From: Acidobacteriota bacterium
GTDB lineage: Bacteria; Acidobacteriota; Terriglobia; Acidiferrales; UBA7541
Direction of reading: 5' to 3'
Assembly: GCA_013289665.1 (NCBI GenBank)
Contig: JABCZN010000001.1
Span: forward strand, 710,926 to 774,925
Length of the DNA: 64,000 nucleotides
Shown: positions 26,380 to 35,014 of the stretch, piece after piece
How positions within the stretch are numbered: position 1 is the first letter of the stretch
Layout of the letters: each line of letters begins with the position of its first letter
The notes under the pieces: generated by a model
Told to the model about the DNA's origin: nothing
The model's input: only the letters and a program-made list of their open reading frames with translations
Database searches by the model: none
Position numbers and translations under genes: made by a program

Positions 26380-29262
26380 TTGCTTCCCTTCGGCAAGTTT
26401 TCCAAGCTCCTCATCGCCTTCGCCCTCCTCGTAGCGGCGCTCCTCGTCCTTGATCTGGTCGCCGTTCGCAACCCCGCAACGCGTCAGCTGTTCTCCAACT
26501 CCCTCGATTTCTTTATGGTCTTGCTCGCGGCCCTTGCCTCCTCCTACCTCGCTCGCCGCTCACAAGGCTATGCTCGCCAGCTCTGGACACTGCTTGGCAT
26601 CGCGTTATTCCTCGAAGCTCTTGCCCAGGCGATCACCACCTACTACCAGAGCTTCGTTCCCGGCTCCTCGCAGATGCCCGTGCCCTCGGACATCCTCTTC
26701 TTCGTCTGGGCCGCTCCGGTCTTCATGATGTTCCTCCCTGTCGCCGACGAAAAATCCCGCGGCTGGGATTGGCTCCCCATCCTCGACTTCGCGCAAATCA
26801 CCATCTTCGCCATCACCGCCTATCTCTACTTTTTCTATACTCCTTCGCGCTGGCTCGCCAATTCCTCGGACCTCCCCCGTCAGATCCTTATCCTCTATAT
26901 CATTCGTGATGCGGCCATCTCTCTCGGCTTCTTTTTCCGCTCCCGCAAGTCCGCCTCCCCGGGCCTACGCTCGTTTTCTCTTGGACTCTTCTTCGTGTTT
27001 CTGCTCGCCGTCCTCTCCGATGCCGATTTTCTTCTCACCCTGAAAACCTCTCTCGGCGCTGCCAGCTGGGGAGATCTTTTCTTCCTCTTTCCGTATCTGG
27101 CCGTCATCTATCTCGCAGTCGTTTGGCAGCGCCGCGGCGGGGATTCCATCGCCAAACCGGTCTCCCGTTTTGGCGATCTCGCCGTCACCAACGGCCTTCC
27201 CGTGGTGCTCCCCCTGCTCGTCCTCTTCATGGGCCGTGCTATCGCGATTGATCAATATTCCCTTGCCTGGATCGCCGTCAGCGCCTCCTTCCTCTGCTCC
27301 GCCGTTCGTCTCATCCTCACCAATCGCAAGCAGACCCGCGTCTCCCAGGAACTTCTCGAAACCGAGCGGGCCCTCGCCCACTCCGAGCATCTGCTTTCTT
27401 CGGCGTTTCGCTCCAGCCCAGACGGCTTCGCCATCAACGTTTTCCCCGACGGGCCCTACCTCGACGTCAACGAAGGCTTCACCCGCCTCACTGGCTACTC
27501 GCGCAAAGAAGTCCTCAACAAGACTCCTCGCGAGCTAAACCTCTGGACCGAACCTGCGCGCCGGGCGGAAGTCCTCTCCCACCTCAGCGAATCTAAAGAG
27601 ATCCGCAATATCGAGTTCGCCTTTCAGACCAAATCCGGCCTGCTTCGCACCGGGCAGTTGTCCGGCACGCTTCTCGATCTCGACGGCCGCCGCTGCGCCC
27701 TGGTGGTCGTCCGTGACATCACCGAGCAGCGGACCGCCGTTGACGCCCTCCGCGAAAGTGAAGAGCGTTTCCGCTCCTTTGTCGAAAATCTCCACGTTGG
27801 CATAGTCTCCAGCAGTCCCATTGGCGAAATCCTCTATGCCAATCCCGCCGCTCTCAATCTGTTCGGCCTCCGCATCGAGCAGGTGACCGGCAAAATGCTC
27901 ATCGATCTCCACCTCGAGCCTCTTCGCGAGGACGGCTCCGTTCTTCCCGATTCCGAAGGATTGATCCCCACGGTCGTCGCTTCCCGCCACCCCATCCACA
28001 ATCGTGTCGTCGGCTGGCGCCACCTCTACTCCAGCAAAACCATTTGGACCCTTCTCGACGCCGTCCCCCAGTTCAACTCCTCCGGTGAAGTCACTGACAT
28101 CCTCGTCTCCCTCACCGACCTCTCCGAGCAGCGCCGCGCCACCGATGCCCTTCGCGAAGGCGAAGAGCGTTTCCGCACTCTCGTCCGCGACCTTCACGCC
28201 GGGGTCATCCTCGTCGGGCCCGATGGCACGATTGAATTCGCAAATCAGGCCGCGCTCAATATGTTCAACCTCCTGACTGAGCAAGTCATCGGCCGCACAG
28301 CCGACGGACTGGGTGTCGTTCCCCTTGACGAGCGGGGCCGCGATATCCCCTACTCCGATCGCCCGGTCCCAACCGTCCTCCGCACCAAGCGTCCCCTTCG
28401 CCAGGCCACCTTGGGCTACCGGATTCCAGGCACCTCCGAAATCCTCTGGATCTTCGGCAACGCCATCCCACAATTCAATCCCGATGGCTCCATCCTCCGC
28501 GTCATCGCCACCTTCACCGACATCACCGATCTCAAAAACGCCGAGCGCTCCATCCACCAGCTCTCCACTGAACTTCTCAAGCTCCAGGACGAAGAGCGCC
28601 GTCGCATCGGCCGCGAACTCCACGACGGCATGGCCCAAACCGTTCTCGCCGTAAATCTCAGCCTCGCCCAGCTCCGCCAATCCGCACAGCCGCTCAACGA
28701 AGCCGCTCACCGCGCGCTCGAAAAGGCTCGCGAACTCCTTCAGCAGATGTCCCGCGAGATCCGCACCCTCTCCTACCTCCTGCATCCTCCGCTGCTCGAC
28801 GACCTCGGTCTCGTCTCCGCCCTTAAGGAATACGTCAACGGGTTCAGCGAACGCAGCGGCATCGATACTTCCCTCGAACTCCTCACCAGTTTTCGCCGCC
28901 TTCCGCAAATCGCCGAAACTGCGTTCTTCCGCATCACTCAGGAAAGCCTCGCCAACATTCAGCGCCATTCTGGCAGCAAGCGTGCCCGGGTCGTGCTCCG
29001 CGAAGATCCGGAGTGCGTCACGCTCGAAATCACCGACTTCGGCAGCGGCATGGTCGTTCCTTCCAACGGAGCGCCCCATCGCGGTCAGCCGCGCCTCGGC
29101 GTTGGCATCCCCGGCATGCGCGAACGCATGGCCCAGCTCGGTGGCTCCCTCGAAATAGACTCCCGCGCTACCGGCACCACCGTACGCGCCAAAATTCTTT
29201 TTTCCGCTCCTGTTCTCAAGGATTCCACCTATGACGCCGCTCTCCATCCTGATCGCGGATGA
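26380..29262 (+). CDS. Membrane histidine kinase with three PAS domains (NarL/DegS class)
   Basis: The kinase has about 960 residues from a TTG at 26,380, preferred because GAGG lies 5 nt upstream. A GTG at 26,311 in the same frame would add 23 non-hydrophobic residues. The N-terminal 300 residues hold about eight membrane helices without a named sensor domain. Three PAS domains follow (about 335-450, 465-585, 600-715). The HisKA_3 region carries the phosphoacceptor His748 in RRRIGRELHDGMAQ. The C-terminal HATPase has RITQESLANIQRHSGSKRA and GVGIPGMRERMAQLGG. Its end overlaps the following NarL-type regulator by 32 bp, so they form a cognate pair. The signal is unknown, and PAS domains may bind haem, flavin or small ligands. 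Confidence 0.9.
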   Translation: MLPFGKFSKLLIAFALLVAALLVLDLVAVRNPATRQLFSNSLDFFMVLLAALASSYLARRSQGYARQLWTLLGIALFLEALAQAITTYYQSFVPGSSQMPVPSDILFFVWAAPVFMMFLPVADEKSRGWDWLPILDFAQITIFAITAYLYFFYTPSRWLANSSDLPRQILILYIIRDAAISLGFFFRSRKSASPGLRSFSLGLFFVFLLAVLSDADFLLTLKTSLGAASWGDLFFLFPYLAVIYLAVVWQRRGGDSIAKPVSRFGDLAVTNGLPVVLPLLVLFMGRAIAIDQYSLAWIAVSASFLCSAVRLILTNRKQTRVSQELLETERALAHSEHLLSSAFRSSPDGFAINVFPDGPYLDVNEGFTRLTGYSRKEVLNKTPRELNLWTEPARRAEVLSHLSESKEIRNIEFAFQTKSGLLRTGQLSGTLLDLDGRRCALVVVRDITEQRTAVDALRESEERFRSFVENLHVGIVSSSPIGEILYANPAALNLFGLRIEQVTGKMLIDLHLEPLREDGSVLPDSEGLIPTVVASRHPIHNRVVGWRHLYSSKTIWTLLDAVPQFNSSGEVTDILVSLTDLSEQRRATDALREGEERFRTLVRDLHAGVILVGPDGTIEFANQAALNMFNLLTEQVIGRTADGLGVVPLDERGRDIPYSDRPVPTVLRTKRPLRQATLGYRIPGTSEILWIFGNAIPQFNPDGSILRVIATFTDITDLKNAERSIHQLSTELLKLQDEERRRIGRELHDGMAQTVLAVNLSLAQLRQSAQPLNEAAHRALEKARELLQQMSREIRTLSYLLHPPLLDDLGLVSALKEYVNGFSERSGIDTSLELLTSFRRLPQIAETAFFRITQESLANIQRHSGSKRARVVLREDPECVTLEITDFGSGMVVPSNGAPHRGQPRLGVGIPGMRERMAQLGGSLEIDSRATGTTVRAKILFSAPVLKDSTYDAALHPDRG

Positions 29263-29872
29263 TCACGCCGTCGTTCGGGCCGGTCTCCGCACGCTTCTCG
29301 AGTCGCACAGCCGTTGGCAGGTCTGCGCCGAAGCCGCCGACGGCCGCGACGCGGTCGAAAAAGCCGCCAAGCACAAGCCGCACATCGCCATCCTCGACAT
29401 CGGCATGCCTCTCCTGAACGGCGTCGAAGCCACCCGCCAGATCCGTAAAGCCTCCCCCGCCACGGAAATTCTCATCCTCACGATGCATGAGTCTGACGAC
29501 CTCGTCCAGCAAGTCGTCGAAGCCGGAGCGCGCGGCTACATCCTAAAAGACGAAGCCGACCGCGCTCTCCTCGACGCTGTCCAGGCCCTCAGCCTGCACA
29601 AGCCCTATTTCTCTGTCCGTGTCTCCGAAGCCGCCGGCGCCACCGATGCCTCCGACTCCGCCAGAACCTCCCGCTCCCGCCTCACTCCCCGCGAACGGGA
29701 AATCCTTCAACTCCTCGCCGAAGGCAAAAGCAACAAGCAAGTCGCCAACCTCCTCGCCATCAGCGTCAACACCGCCGAAGCCCACCGCGCCAACATCATG
29801 CTCAAACTCGACTTCCACTCCCTTGCGGAACTAATCATGTACGCCATCCGCAACAACATCATCCGAACTTGA
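29231..29872 (+). CDS. NarL/FixJ-type response regulator
   Basis: The protein has 213 residues. The receiver domain (1-120) has the acidic pair in ADDH, phosphoacceptor Asp56 in ILDIGMP, and Lys in YILKDEA. The LuxR-type HTH (about 150-210) reads LTPREREILQLLAEGKSNKQV then TAEAHRANIMLKL. AAGGA lies 8 nt before the ATG, inside the 3' end of the kinase gene. It is the likely partner of that HisKA_3 kinase, since this kinase class usually pairs with LuxR-HTH regulators. Its targets are unknown. Confidence 0.94.
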   Translation: MTPLSILIADDHAVVRAGLRTLLESHSRWQVCAEAADGRDAVEKAAKHKPHIAILDIGMPLLNGVEATRQIRKASPATEILILTMHESDDLVQQVVEAGARGYILKDEADRALLDAVQALSLHKPYFSVRVSEAAGATDASDSARTSRSRLTPREREILQLLAEGKSNKQVANLLAISVNTAEAHRANIMLKLDFHSLAELIMYAIRNNIIRT

Positions 29873-30044
29873 GTGCCGCCCCGGCCTTCAACCCAGAGCA
29901 AAGCCGAAGGGCTGTTCCTCCTCGGATCGCTGCTATCTCCTCTACTCCCTAGTAACTTTTCACTACGCAATCTCCCCAATTCCTTTCCCCCTCGATCCCG
30001 CTCATTATGAATACGCTTTAACAATATCGCCCCCTGGAGCCGCA

Positions 30045-30434
30045 ATGCCGCGCATCGATCCAATCCGCGTCCTGGTAGCCGATGATTCACCCACAGCTCT
30101 CCGCTCCGTCTGCGACTATCTGGATTTCGCCGGTGGCCTCGAAGTCGTCTGCACAGCCAGCGACGGTCTCAACGCCGTCCAGCTCGTCAGAAAGCACCGG
30201 CCCGATCTCGCGCTTCTCGACTTCCGTATGCCGCGCCTCAACGGCCTCGAAGCAGCCCAGCAACTTCGCCGTTCGTATCCGGAGTTGCGCGTCATCATCT
30301 ATTCCGAAATCCAGGGCTCCACGCTCGAAGAAGAGTGTCGCAACCACGGCGCAGACGGTTACGTTTCAAAAGGCCGCCTTCCCGACGGCTTGCTCGAGGA
30401 AATCCGTCGCCTGTTCCCGGGTTCGGTCGTGTAA
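30045..30434 (+). CDS. Single-domain receiver (CheY-like)
   Basis: The protein has 129 residues and only a REC domain. All active-site residues are present: DD in VADDSPTA, Asp59 in LLDFRMPRLNGLEA, a Ser in IIYSE, and Lys in YVSKGRLPDG. GGAG lies about 6 nt before the ATG. It has no output domain and follows the kinase-regulator pair, so it may be a phosphate sink or relay element in the same circuit. Confidence 0.9.
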   Translation: MPRIDPIRVLVADDSPTALRSVCDYLDFAGGLEVVCTASDGLNAVQLVRKHRPDLALLDFRMPRLNGLEAAQQLRRSYPELRVIIYSEIQGSTLEEECRNHGADGYVSKGRLPDGLLEEIRRLFPGSVV

Positions 30435-30534
30435 GCCATGTGAATTTCGAAGTTTTCCATGTGCTTTCGGCGCGCAAATTCAAAGCGGTTAGCAGTTGTA
30501 GCGGCCCTCCGCCGCGGCGGATGGCCGCCTTCTC

Positions 30535-30560
30535 TTTAGGAGGCCGGGGCTCGAACCCCG
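30535..30560 (-). other. tRNA T-arm-like hairpin remnant
   Basis: A perfect 6-bp stem CCGGGG/CCCCGG encloses a TTCGAG loop on the minus strand, followed by CCTCC as in a tRNA acceptor end. No matching 5' acceptor strand is found about 70 nt upstream, so there is no intact tRNA. It may be a decayed tRNA end or integration-site scar in the 277-bp spacer between two receiver genes. Confidence 0.3.
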
Positions 30561-30711
30561 GCGCAACAGACTGCAAGCAGTTCGACTTTCGCGTTTTTTG
30601 CGTCCGCCATGGTTTTGGGGGAAACCGCTGAAGTTTCCGAGAAGTTTTCTGGCAATTACTAACGCCACGCACTGGCTTTAGACCAAGAATGAGGAGTGTT
30701 TAGAAAGACCG

Positions 30712-31347
30712 ATGTCCAACGCTGGTTCTCAAGTTCTCTTTCTGGGCGAACTGCCCTTCTGGCTCAAGATCTCGCAATCCATCGTGGAGGCACCCTCTTC
30801 CTCTTTTCAGATTTGTCGCGCCCATTCCCTCACCGATGCGCTTCGCCGCCTCCATGCCGAACCATGGCACGCCGTTCTCCTCGATCTCAGCCATCCATCC
30901 GCTCAGGAGTTTCTGGCCGCCCGGAAGCTCCATGACCAGCTGGATTCTGTCCCGGTCGTCGCCCTGCTCCCCATCGTGGATCCCCAATTCCAGCAAGCCG
31001 CCCTTGCCGCGGGTTCTGCCTCCTCGCTCGTTTTGGCCGATGTCAACGTCGCCTCTTTGCAGCACGCCCTGGTCACGGCCATCAATACCGAAACGCTTCG
31101 CAATTCATCCCGAAAGGTAAGCCCGATGCTATTCCCATTCGAACAAGCCCCCGTTGATGGTCGCCCCGTCTCCAAGGTCGACGCCATCTCTCACGCCGTC
31201 AACAATCTCCTCTGCGTCATCAACGCCAACGCCGACATCCTCTTCGATCAACTCGACTCCACCCACAACGCCACTCGCAGCATCACCCAAATCAAAAAAG
31301 CCACCAAATCCGCCGCCGACCTGATGCGCCTCCTAAGAACTCCCTGA
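30712..31347 (+). CDS. Receiver fused to an orphan DHp (HisKA-like) domain
   Basis: The protein has 211 residues. The N-terminal part (about 5-125) follows a receiver pattern with Asp58 in AVLLDLSHPS, but the acidic pair is replaced (FLGELPF), so phosphorylation is uncertain. The C-terminal part (about 150-211) reads VDAISHAVNNLLCVINANAD and ends AADLMRLLRTP. This matches the DHp helices of hybrid kinases (HDFNNLLTVI..AADLTRQLL), with the candidate phosphoacceptor at His161. The ATPase domain is entirely absent. It could therefore be a histidine phosphotransfer protein that carries phosphate between the nearby kinase, regulators and lone receiver. Family knowledge covers the domains; the relay role is inferred. 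Confidence 0.75.
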   Translation: MSNAGSQVLFLGELPFWLKISQSIVEAPSSSFQICRAHSLTDALRRLHAEPWHAVLLDLSHPSAQEFLAARKLHDQLDSVPVVALLPIVDPQFQQAALAAGSASSLVLADVNVASLQHALVTAINTETLRNSSRKVSPMLFPFEQAPVDGRPVSKVDAISHAVNNLLCVINANADILFDQLDSTHNATRSITQIKKATKSAADLMRLLRTP

Positions 31348-31648
31348 ACAGCTCACCCAAGCTGTCATTCCGACCGGAGTGGCCGGCTTTTTCTTCCGCG
31401 CCGTCCACGGCGCACCGGCCATGGAGCGGAGGGACCCTGGCAACCCACCCCGCCCCTCGTAGCTCTCTGGCAAGTCCTCCCTCTTCTCCCTGCCCTCTGT
31501 GCTCTTCCTCCGTGTTCCCCGGTGGTGAAGTCTTCCCCCTCTCTTCTGAGCGCCCTCAGCGCCTGAGCGAACTCTCGGTAGAATCTTTTTCCCTTTCCCT
31601 ATTCCTCCTCTTTTGACTTCCATCCCACTCCTCCTCTACTCTCTCTTC
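31348..31648. repeat. Repeat spacer
   Basis: It starts with TGTCATTCCGACCGGAGTGG..GCGCCGTCCACGGCGC..GGAGCGGAGGGACC (31,362-31,435, closest to the 22,742 copy), then a CTCTGTGCTC..CGCCCTCAGCGCC pyrimidine-rich repeat (about 31,495-31,590). No gene is seen. Confidence 0.6.
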
Positions 31649-32656
31649 ATGCCAACCACCAATCGTCAGTGGTTCCTAGCCCATCGCCCCACCGGCCTAA
31701 TCACTCCCGACGTCCTCCAATTAACCGAATCCCCCATCCCCTCCATCTCCGAAGGCCAAGCTCTCGCCAAAGTAAAATATCTCTCCATCGACCCCACCAT
31801 GCGCGTCTGGATGGCCGACTTCCCCCAATACATGCCTCCCGTCCAGATCGGCGAAGTCATGCGCGCGTTTGGCCTCGCCGAAATCATCGAATCCCGCCAT
31901 CCCAATTTCAAAAAAGGAGACAAAGTCTCCGGGCTCACCGGCCTCCAGGAATACGTCGTCCTCACCGGCGAGGAAAAGCGCTCCTTCCAGAAACTTCCCT
32001 CCATGCCCTTCCTATCCGACACCAATTTCCTGAATCTTCTCGGCATCAACGGCCTCACTGCTTACTTCGGCCTCCTTGAAGTCGGCAAACCCCAATCCGG
32101 TGAAACCCTGGTAGTTTCCGCCGCCGCTGGCGCCACCGGCAGCATCGTCGGCCAACTCGGCAAAATCCACGGCTGCCGCGTAGTCGGCATCGCCGGCACG
32201 GACGAAAAATGTAAATGGATTAAAGACGATCTCGGCTTCGACGCCGCCATCAACTACAAGCATGCCGACTGGAAGTCCCAGCTGGCCGCCGCCACTCCCA
32301 AAGGCGTGGACATCGATTTCGAAAACGTCGGCGGCGAAATCATGCAAGCCGTCCTCGACCGCATGAATCTCCACGGCCGCGTCGTCCTCTGCGGCCTCAT
32401 CTCCGGTTACACAAAACACGACCCCGGCTTGGCCAGTTTCGGCCAGATCATCATCAAGCGCCTCCGCGTCGAAGGCTTTCTCATCATGGATTACGTTCTC
32501 AAGTTCATGGACGCCGGCCAGAAACTCGGCATGTGGAAAATGACCGGCAAACTCAAAGACCGTCAAACCATCGTCAAAGGCCTCGAAAAAGCCCCCGAAG
32601 CCATCAACATGCTCTTCCGCGGCGAAAACATCGGCAAACTAATCGTCGAACTCTGA
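31649..32656 (+). CDS. NADP-dependent MDR oxidoreductase (zinc-free, CurA/LTB4-dehydrogenase-like)
   Basis: This enoyl-type or quinone-type reductase has 335 residues. The ATG at 31,649 was chosen over 31,613 because homologous proteins begin near NRQWFLAHRPTG. YLSIDPTMRVWM is a family signature. There are no zinc-ligand cysteines. The Rossmann motif is VSAAAGATGSIVGQLGKIHG with GTDEKCKW after the second strand, favouring NADPH. DIDFENVGGEIMQAVLDRM and GLISGY are typical of prostaglandin-reductase/CurA-like enzymes that reduce the double bond of alpha,beta-unsaturated carbonyls. The natural substrate is unknown. Confidence 0.92.
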   Translation: MPTTNRQWFLAHRPTGLITPDVLQLTESPIPSISEGQALAKVKYLSIDPTMRVWMADFPQYMPPVQIGEVMRAFGLAEIIESRHPNFKKGDKVSGLTGLQEYVVLTGEEKRSFQKLPSMPFLSDTNFLNLLGINGLTAYFGLLEVGKPQSGETLVVSAAAGATGSIVGQLGKIHGCRVVGIAGTDEKCKWIKDDLGFDAAINYKHADWKSQLAAATPKGVDIDFENVGGEIMQAVLDRMNLHGRVVLCGLISGYTKHDPGLASFGQIIIKRLRVEGFLIMDYVLKFMDAGQKLGMWKMTGKLKDRQTIVKGLEKAPEAINMLFRGENIGKLIVEL

Positions 32657-33362
32657 CCCACCCGCTTCGCCACCCACTCCTCCCGGTCCATCCAGCACCC
32701 GTCCGAGAACCCAACTAACCAGTTGTCCGGCCGGACGGCACTTGTCGCCCGAGAGTGTGCCTCACGCCTTCGTTCTCAAAGTAACCGAGCTTGCCCGTAA
32801 CGCAGGAAATGATTGTGCCCATGCCGCTAGCAATGGTTTCACTTCGCGTCTTCCGCAGGTCGAACTCCCGCGCATCTATCTTGGAATTCTCCGATATGAC
32901 CGAGCATGTTGAGACAGCTTCTTTTGCGGCAAGCAACTCCTCTACCGAGGACGGGTTCTGCTGGCTCGGTGGAATGGGCACAAACGGAGAGGTGAAACTG
33001 TTCCGCCGCTTTGGGTTTCCCAGGAATCCCAGGTAACGCTACTGGCGATTTGGACGGGCGAACGCCTTTACGGCAGACTCTCCGTAGTTCACAGGACGAA
33101 AATACCGTATCGCGGATCCCCAACTCCGGATGAACGCATTTATGGGAAGAGCGGATTTCATCCCGGGGGCATATGACCCGCTTCCCTGTGAGCTTCCGCC
33201 GCCAATCCATAAAATTCCGCAAACTGTACAAAAGTGAACAGTATGCATCCTCAACAGTCTCTACCCTGCAAAGCTGGAGATTCAATTTGGCAGTCCCGGG
33301 TAATTTGCCACACTTCGGTTGATACTCGACGACCCTCTCATGGCAAAGGATGGAGAACAATT
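32657..33362. other. Non-coding or poorly coding 700-bp spacer of lower GC
   Basis: No convincing gene is visible. Overlapping frames of 80-170 residues on both strands lack recognisable domains and differ in codon pattern from neighbours. None of the dispersed repeats occurs here, unlike most spacers. This may be recently acquired or decayed sequence. Confidence 0.4.
32715..32981 (-). CDS. Doubtful small hypothetical protein
   Basis: This is an 88-residue frame in the low-GC spacer. Its first 60 residues look protein-like (VEELLAAKEAV, ISENSKIDAREFDLRKTR), but it has no known domain, no clear ribosome-binding site, and competing frames on the other strand. It could be a chance frame or the remnant of a larger gene. 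Confidence 0.2.
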   Translation of the reverse strand: MPIPPSQQNPSSVEELLAAKEAVSTCSVISENSKIDAREFDLRKTRSETIASGMGTIISCVTGKLGYFENEGVRHTLGRQVPSGRTTG

Positions 33363-33623
33363 ATGTTCCACTTGATCTGGTATGTTCTTATCGGGCTGAT
33401 CTCGGGTGTCATCGCGAAATCCGTGATGCACGTGCACATAACGATCTTCTGGACGGTCGTGCTCGGCATCATCGGCTCGATCCTTGGCGGCGGCGTCGCC
33501 CACATGTTTTCGCGCTCCACAAATGAACGCTATCATCCCGCCGGCCTGATTCTATCCACCCTGGGCGGCATTCTGGTTCTCTACCTCTGCTACAAATTGA
33601 ATATCCGGTTTCCCGCGGTCTAA
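33363..33623 (+). CDS. GlsB/YeaQ/YmgE-type stress membrane protein
   Basis: The protein has 86 residues of the transglycosylase-associated family. Three membrane helices are seen: LIWYVLIGLISGVIA, FWTVVLGIIGSILGGGV and LILSTLGGILVLYL. GGxxGG-type glycine motifs are typical. The ATG at 33,363 follows TGGAGAACAATT. Members are small inner-membrane proteins induced by general stress with unknown biochemistry. The in-frame extension upstream is not family-like. Confidence 0.88.
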   Translation: MFHLIWYVLIGLISGVIAKSVMHVHITIFWTVVLGIIGSILGGGVAHMFSRSTNERYHPAGLILSTLGGILVLYLCYKLNIRFPAV

Positions 33624-33778
33624 CCCGGCAGAATCGGCCAAACGGCAGCCGATAAACTTATTCAATCGCTACAAGCAATCCTGTGTCGCTTTGCCACTAT
33701 CCGAACTATCATCTCCGTGTCGCAAACTTTGCCGCATCTTGTCCATCACCCAGATTGAAGTCCAGAGTGGAGGCCCTC

Positions 33779-34042
33779 ATGGAAACGAAGCTTCTTTGCG
33801 TGCTGCTGATTGCAGCCGCACTGACACTGGCTCCGCCGGCCTCCTTCGCCCCCTCCGCGTTTCCAAAAACCGCCAGTTGTCCCATGGATGGCGGCACCGC
33901 CCACGCCACTGGAAAAACAAGAAAGGGCATGCAAGCCGCCTGCACCGATGTCGAATACAAGCACAAAGGCACCGACTACTCCGACCCGCGCCACCCGCAA
34001 AAATTCAATCATCTTTTCTGGATCACTCACTGCACCGAATAA
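33779..34042 (+). CDS. Small secreted cysteine-containing hypothetical protein
   Basis: The protein has 87 residues from an ATG with TGGAGG 7 nt upstream. A signal peptide (about 1-27) is followed by a short basic mature part with Cys in ASCPMDGG, AACTDVEY and a near-terminal THC. Gly, His and Lys are frequent. No known domain is recognised. The cysteines and histidines could bind a metal, which is speculation. Confidence 0.65.
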   Translation: METKLLCVLLIAAALTLAPPASFAPSAFPKTASCPMDGGTAHATGKTRKGMQAACTDVEYKHKGTDYSDPRHPQKFNHLFWITHCTE

Positions 34043-34261
34043 CTTGAACTTTTGCCCTGCGACAGTTTTCTAGAGGGGGGCTTGGCCCTCCCTCTTGGGT
34101 CCTCTCACTTCGAGAACTCTCTCGGCAGTCAAATACCCGAAATCCCGCCGGAGAGCGGGCACAAAAAAGCCCGCACGGCCAGTCCCCCGCCGTGATATAA
34201 ATTCTGTGCTTGAAAATTCTACAAAAACGCGTGCTTCCCCCAAAAAACTCGAGCTGGTCAA

Positions 34262-35014
34262 ATGGATAGTTGCCCGCCGAAGGAACATCTTTACCGTTCC
34301 CGCCGCGAGCCCAGTCCCCGCTCCGCCACACGATCTGTCTTTCTATGCGCCAGCCTGCTCGCCGCCAGCGCTCCCTCGACTTTCTTCTCTTCCCCAGCTC
34401 GCGCGCAGCAGAAGGATTCCGCCGCGCCGGTCGTCGTGCAACCCGGCGCCCCAGGCAAACCCAGCAAAACTCTCCCGCCCTCCACCAAAGCCACCCTGCC
34501 GCCACGCTCGCCAGCCGATGTCGAGTTCATGCAGGGCATGATCATGCACCATCAGCAAGCTGTGGAGATGACCGCTCTGATTCAATCGCATACGGAAAAC
34601 AAGGATCTGCGCTCGCTCGGCGCGCGAATCAGCAGCTCCCAATCCGACGAAATCAAGTTTATGCAGCGTTGGCTCGCGGCCCGCGGCGAACCCATCTCCA
34701 TGGCCATGCCGGGTATGCCGGACATGGACAGGTCCGGCCGCCCCATGGCTCTGATGCCCGGTATGCTCACCCCCGATCAGATGGAAGCGCTGCGCAAGGC
34801 GGACGGCGCCGAGTTCGATCGTTTGTTTTTGACCGGCATGATTCAGCACCACAACGGCGCGCTGATCATGGTAAAAGATCTCTTCGACACTCCCGGCGCG
34901 GGGCAGGATGCCGACTTGTTCAACTTCGCCACCGACGCCGACAATACCCAACGCGCCGAAATCAAGATTATGCAGCTGATGTTGGAGAAAAGACCTGCTG
35001 AGGAGAAACGATGA
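34262..35014 (+). CDS. DUF305 family secreted protein
   Basis: The protein has 250 residues with a signal peptide ending near ARAQ (about residue 49). Two DUF305 halves each carry an M-x-x-HH motif: His96-His97 in MIMHHQQAVEM and His196-His197 in MIQHHNGALIM. The linker is rich in Met (AMPGMPDMDRSG). DUF305 proteins form ferritin-like four-helix bundles and are often linked to copper or other metals. The TGA overlaps the ATG of the next gene as ATGA, so it is coupled to the LVIVD protein. Confidence 0.88.
   Translation: MDSCPPKEHLYRSRREPSPRSATRSVFLCASLLAASAPSTFFSSPARAQQKDSAAPVVVQPGAPGKPSKTLPPSTKATLPPRSPADVEFMQGMIMHHQQAVEMTALIQSHTENKDLRSLGARISSSQSDEIKFMQRWLAARGEPISMAMPGMPDMDRSGRPMALMPGMLTPDQMEALRKADGAEFDRLFLTGMIQHHNGALIMVKDLFDTPGAGQDADLFNFATDADNTQRAEIKIMQLMLEKRPAEEKR

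Noticed and set aside
27535..29247. 570-codon minus-strand frame opposite the histidine kinase
   Set aside because: Antisense to conserved PAS and kinase domains and with no recognisable motif. It is a shadow frame.
30520..30610. Functional tRNA gene
   Set aside because: Only a T-arm-like hairpin is present; no acceptor partner, D-arm or proper anticodon stem can be drawn.
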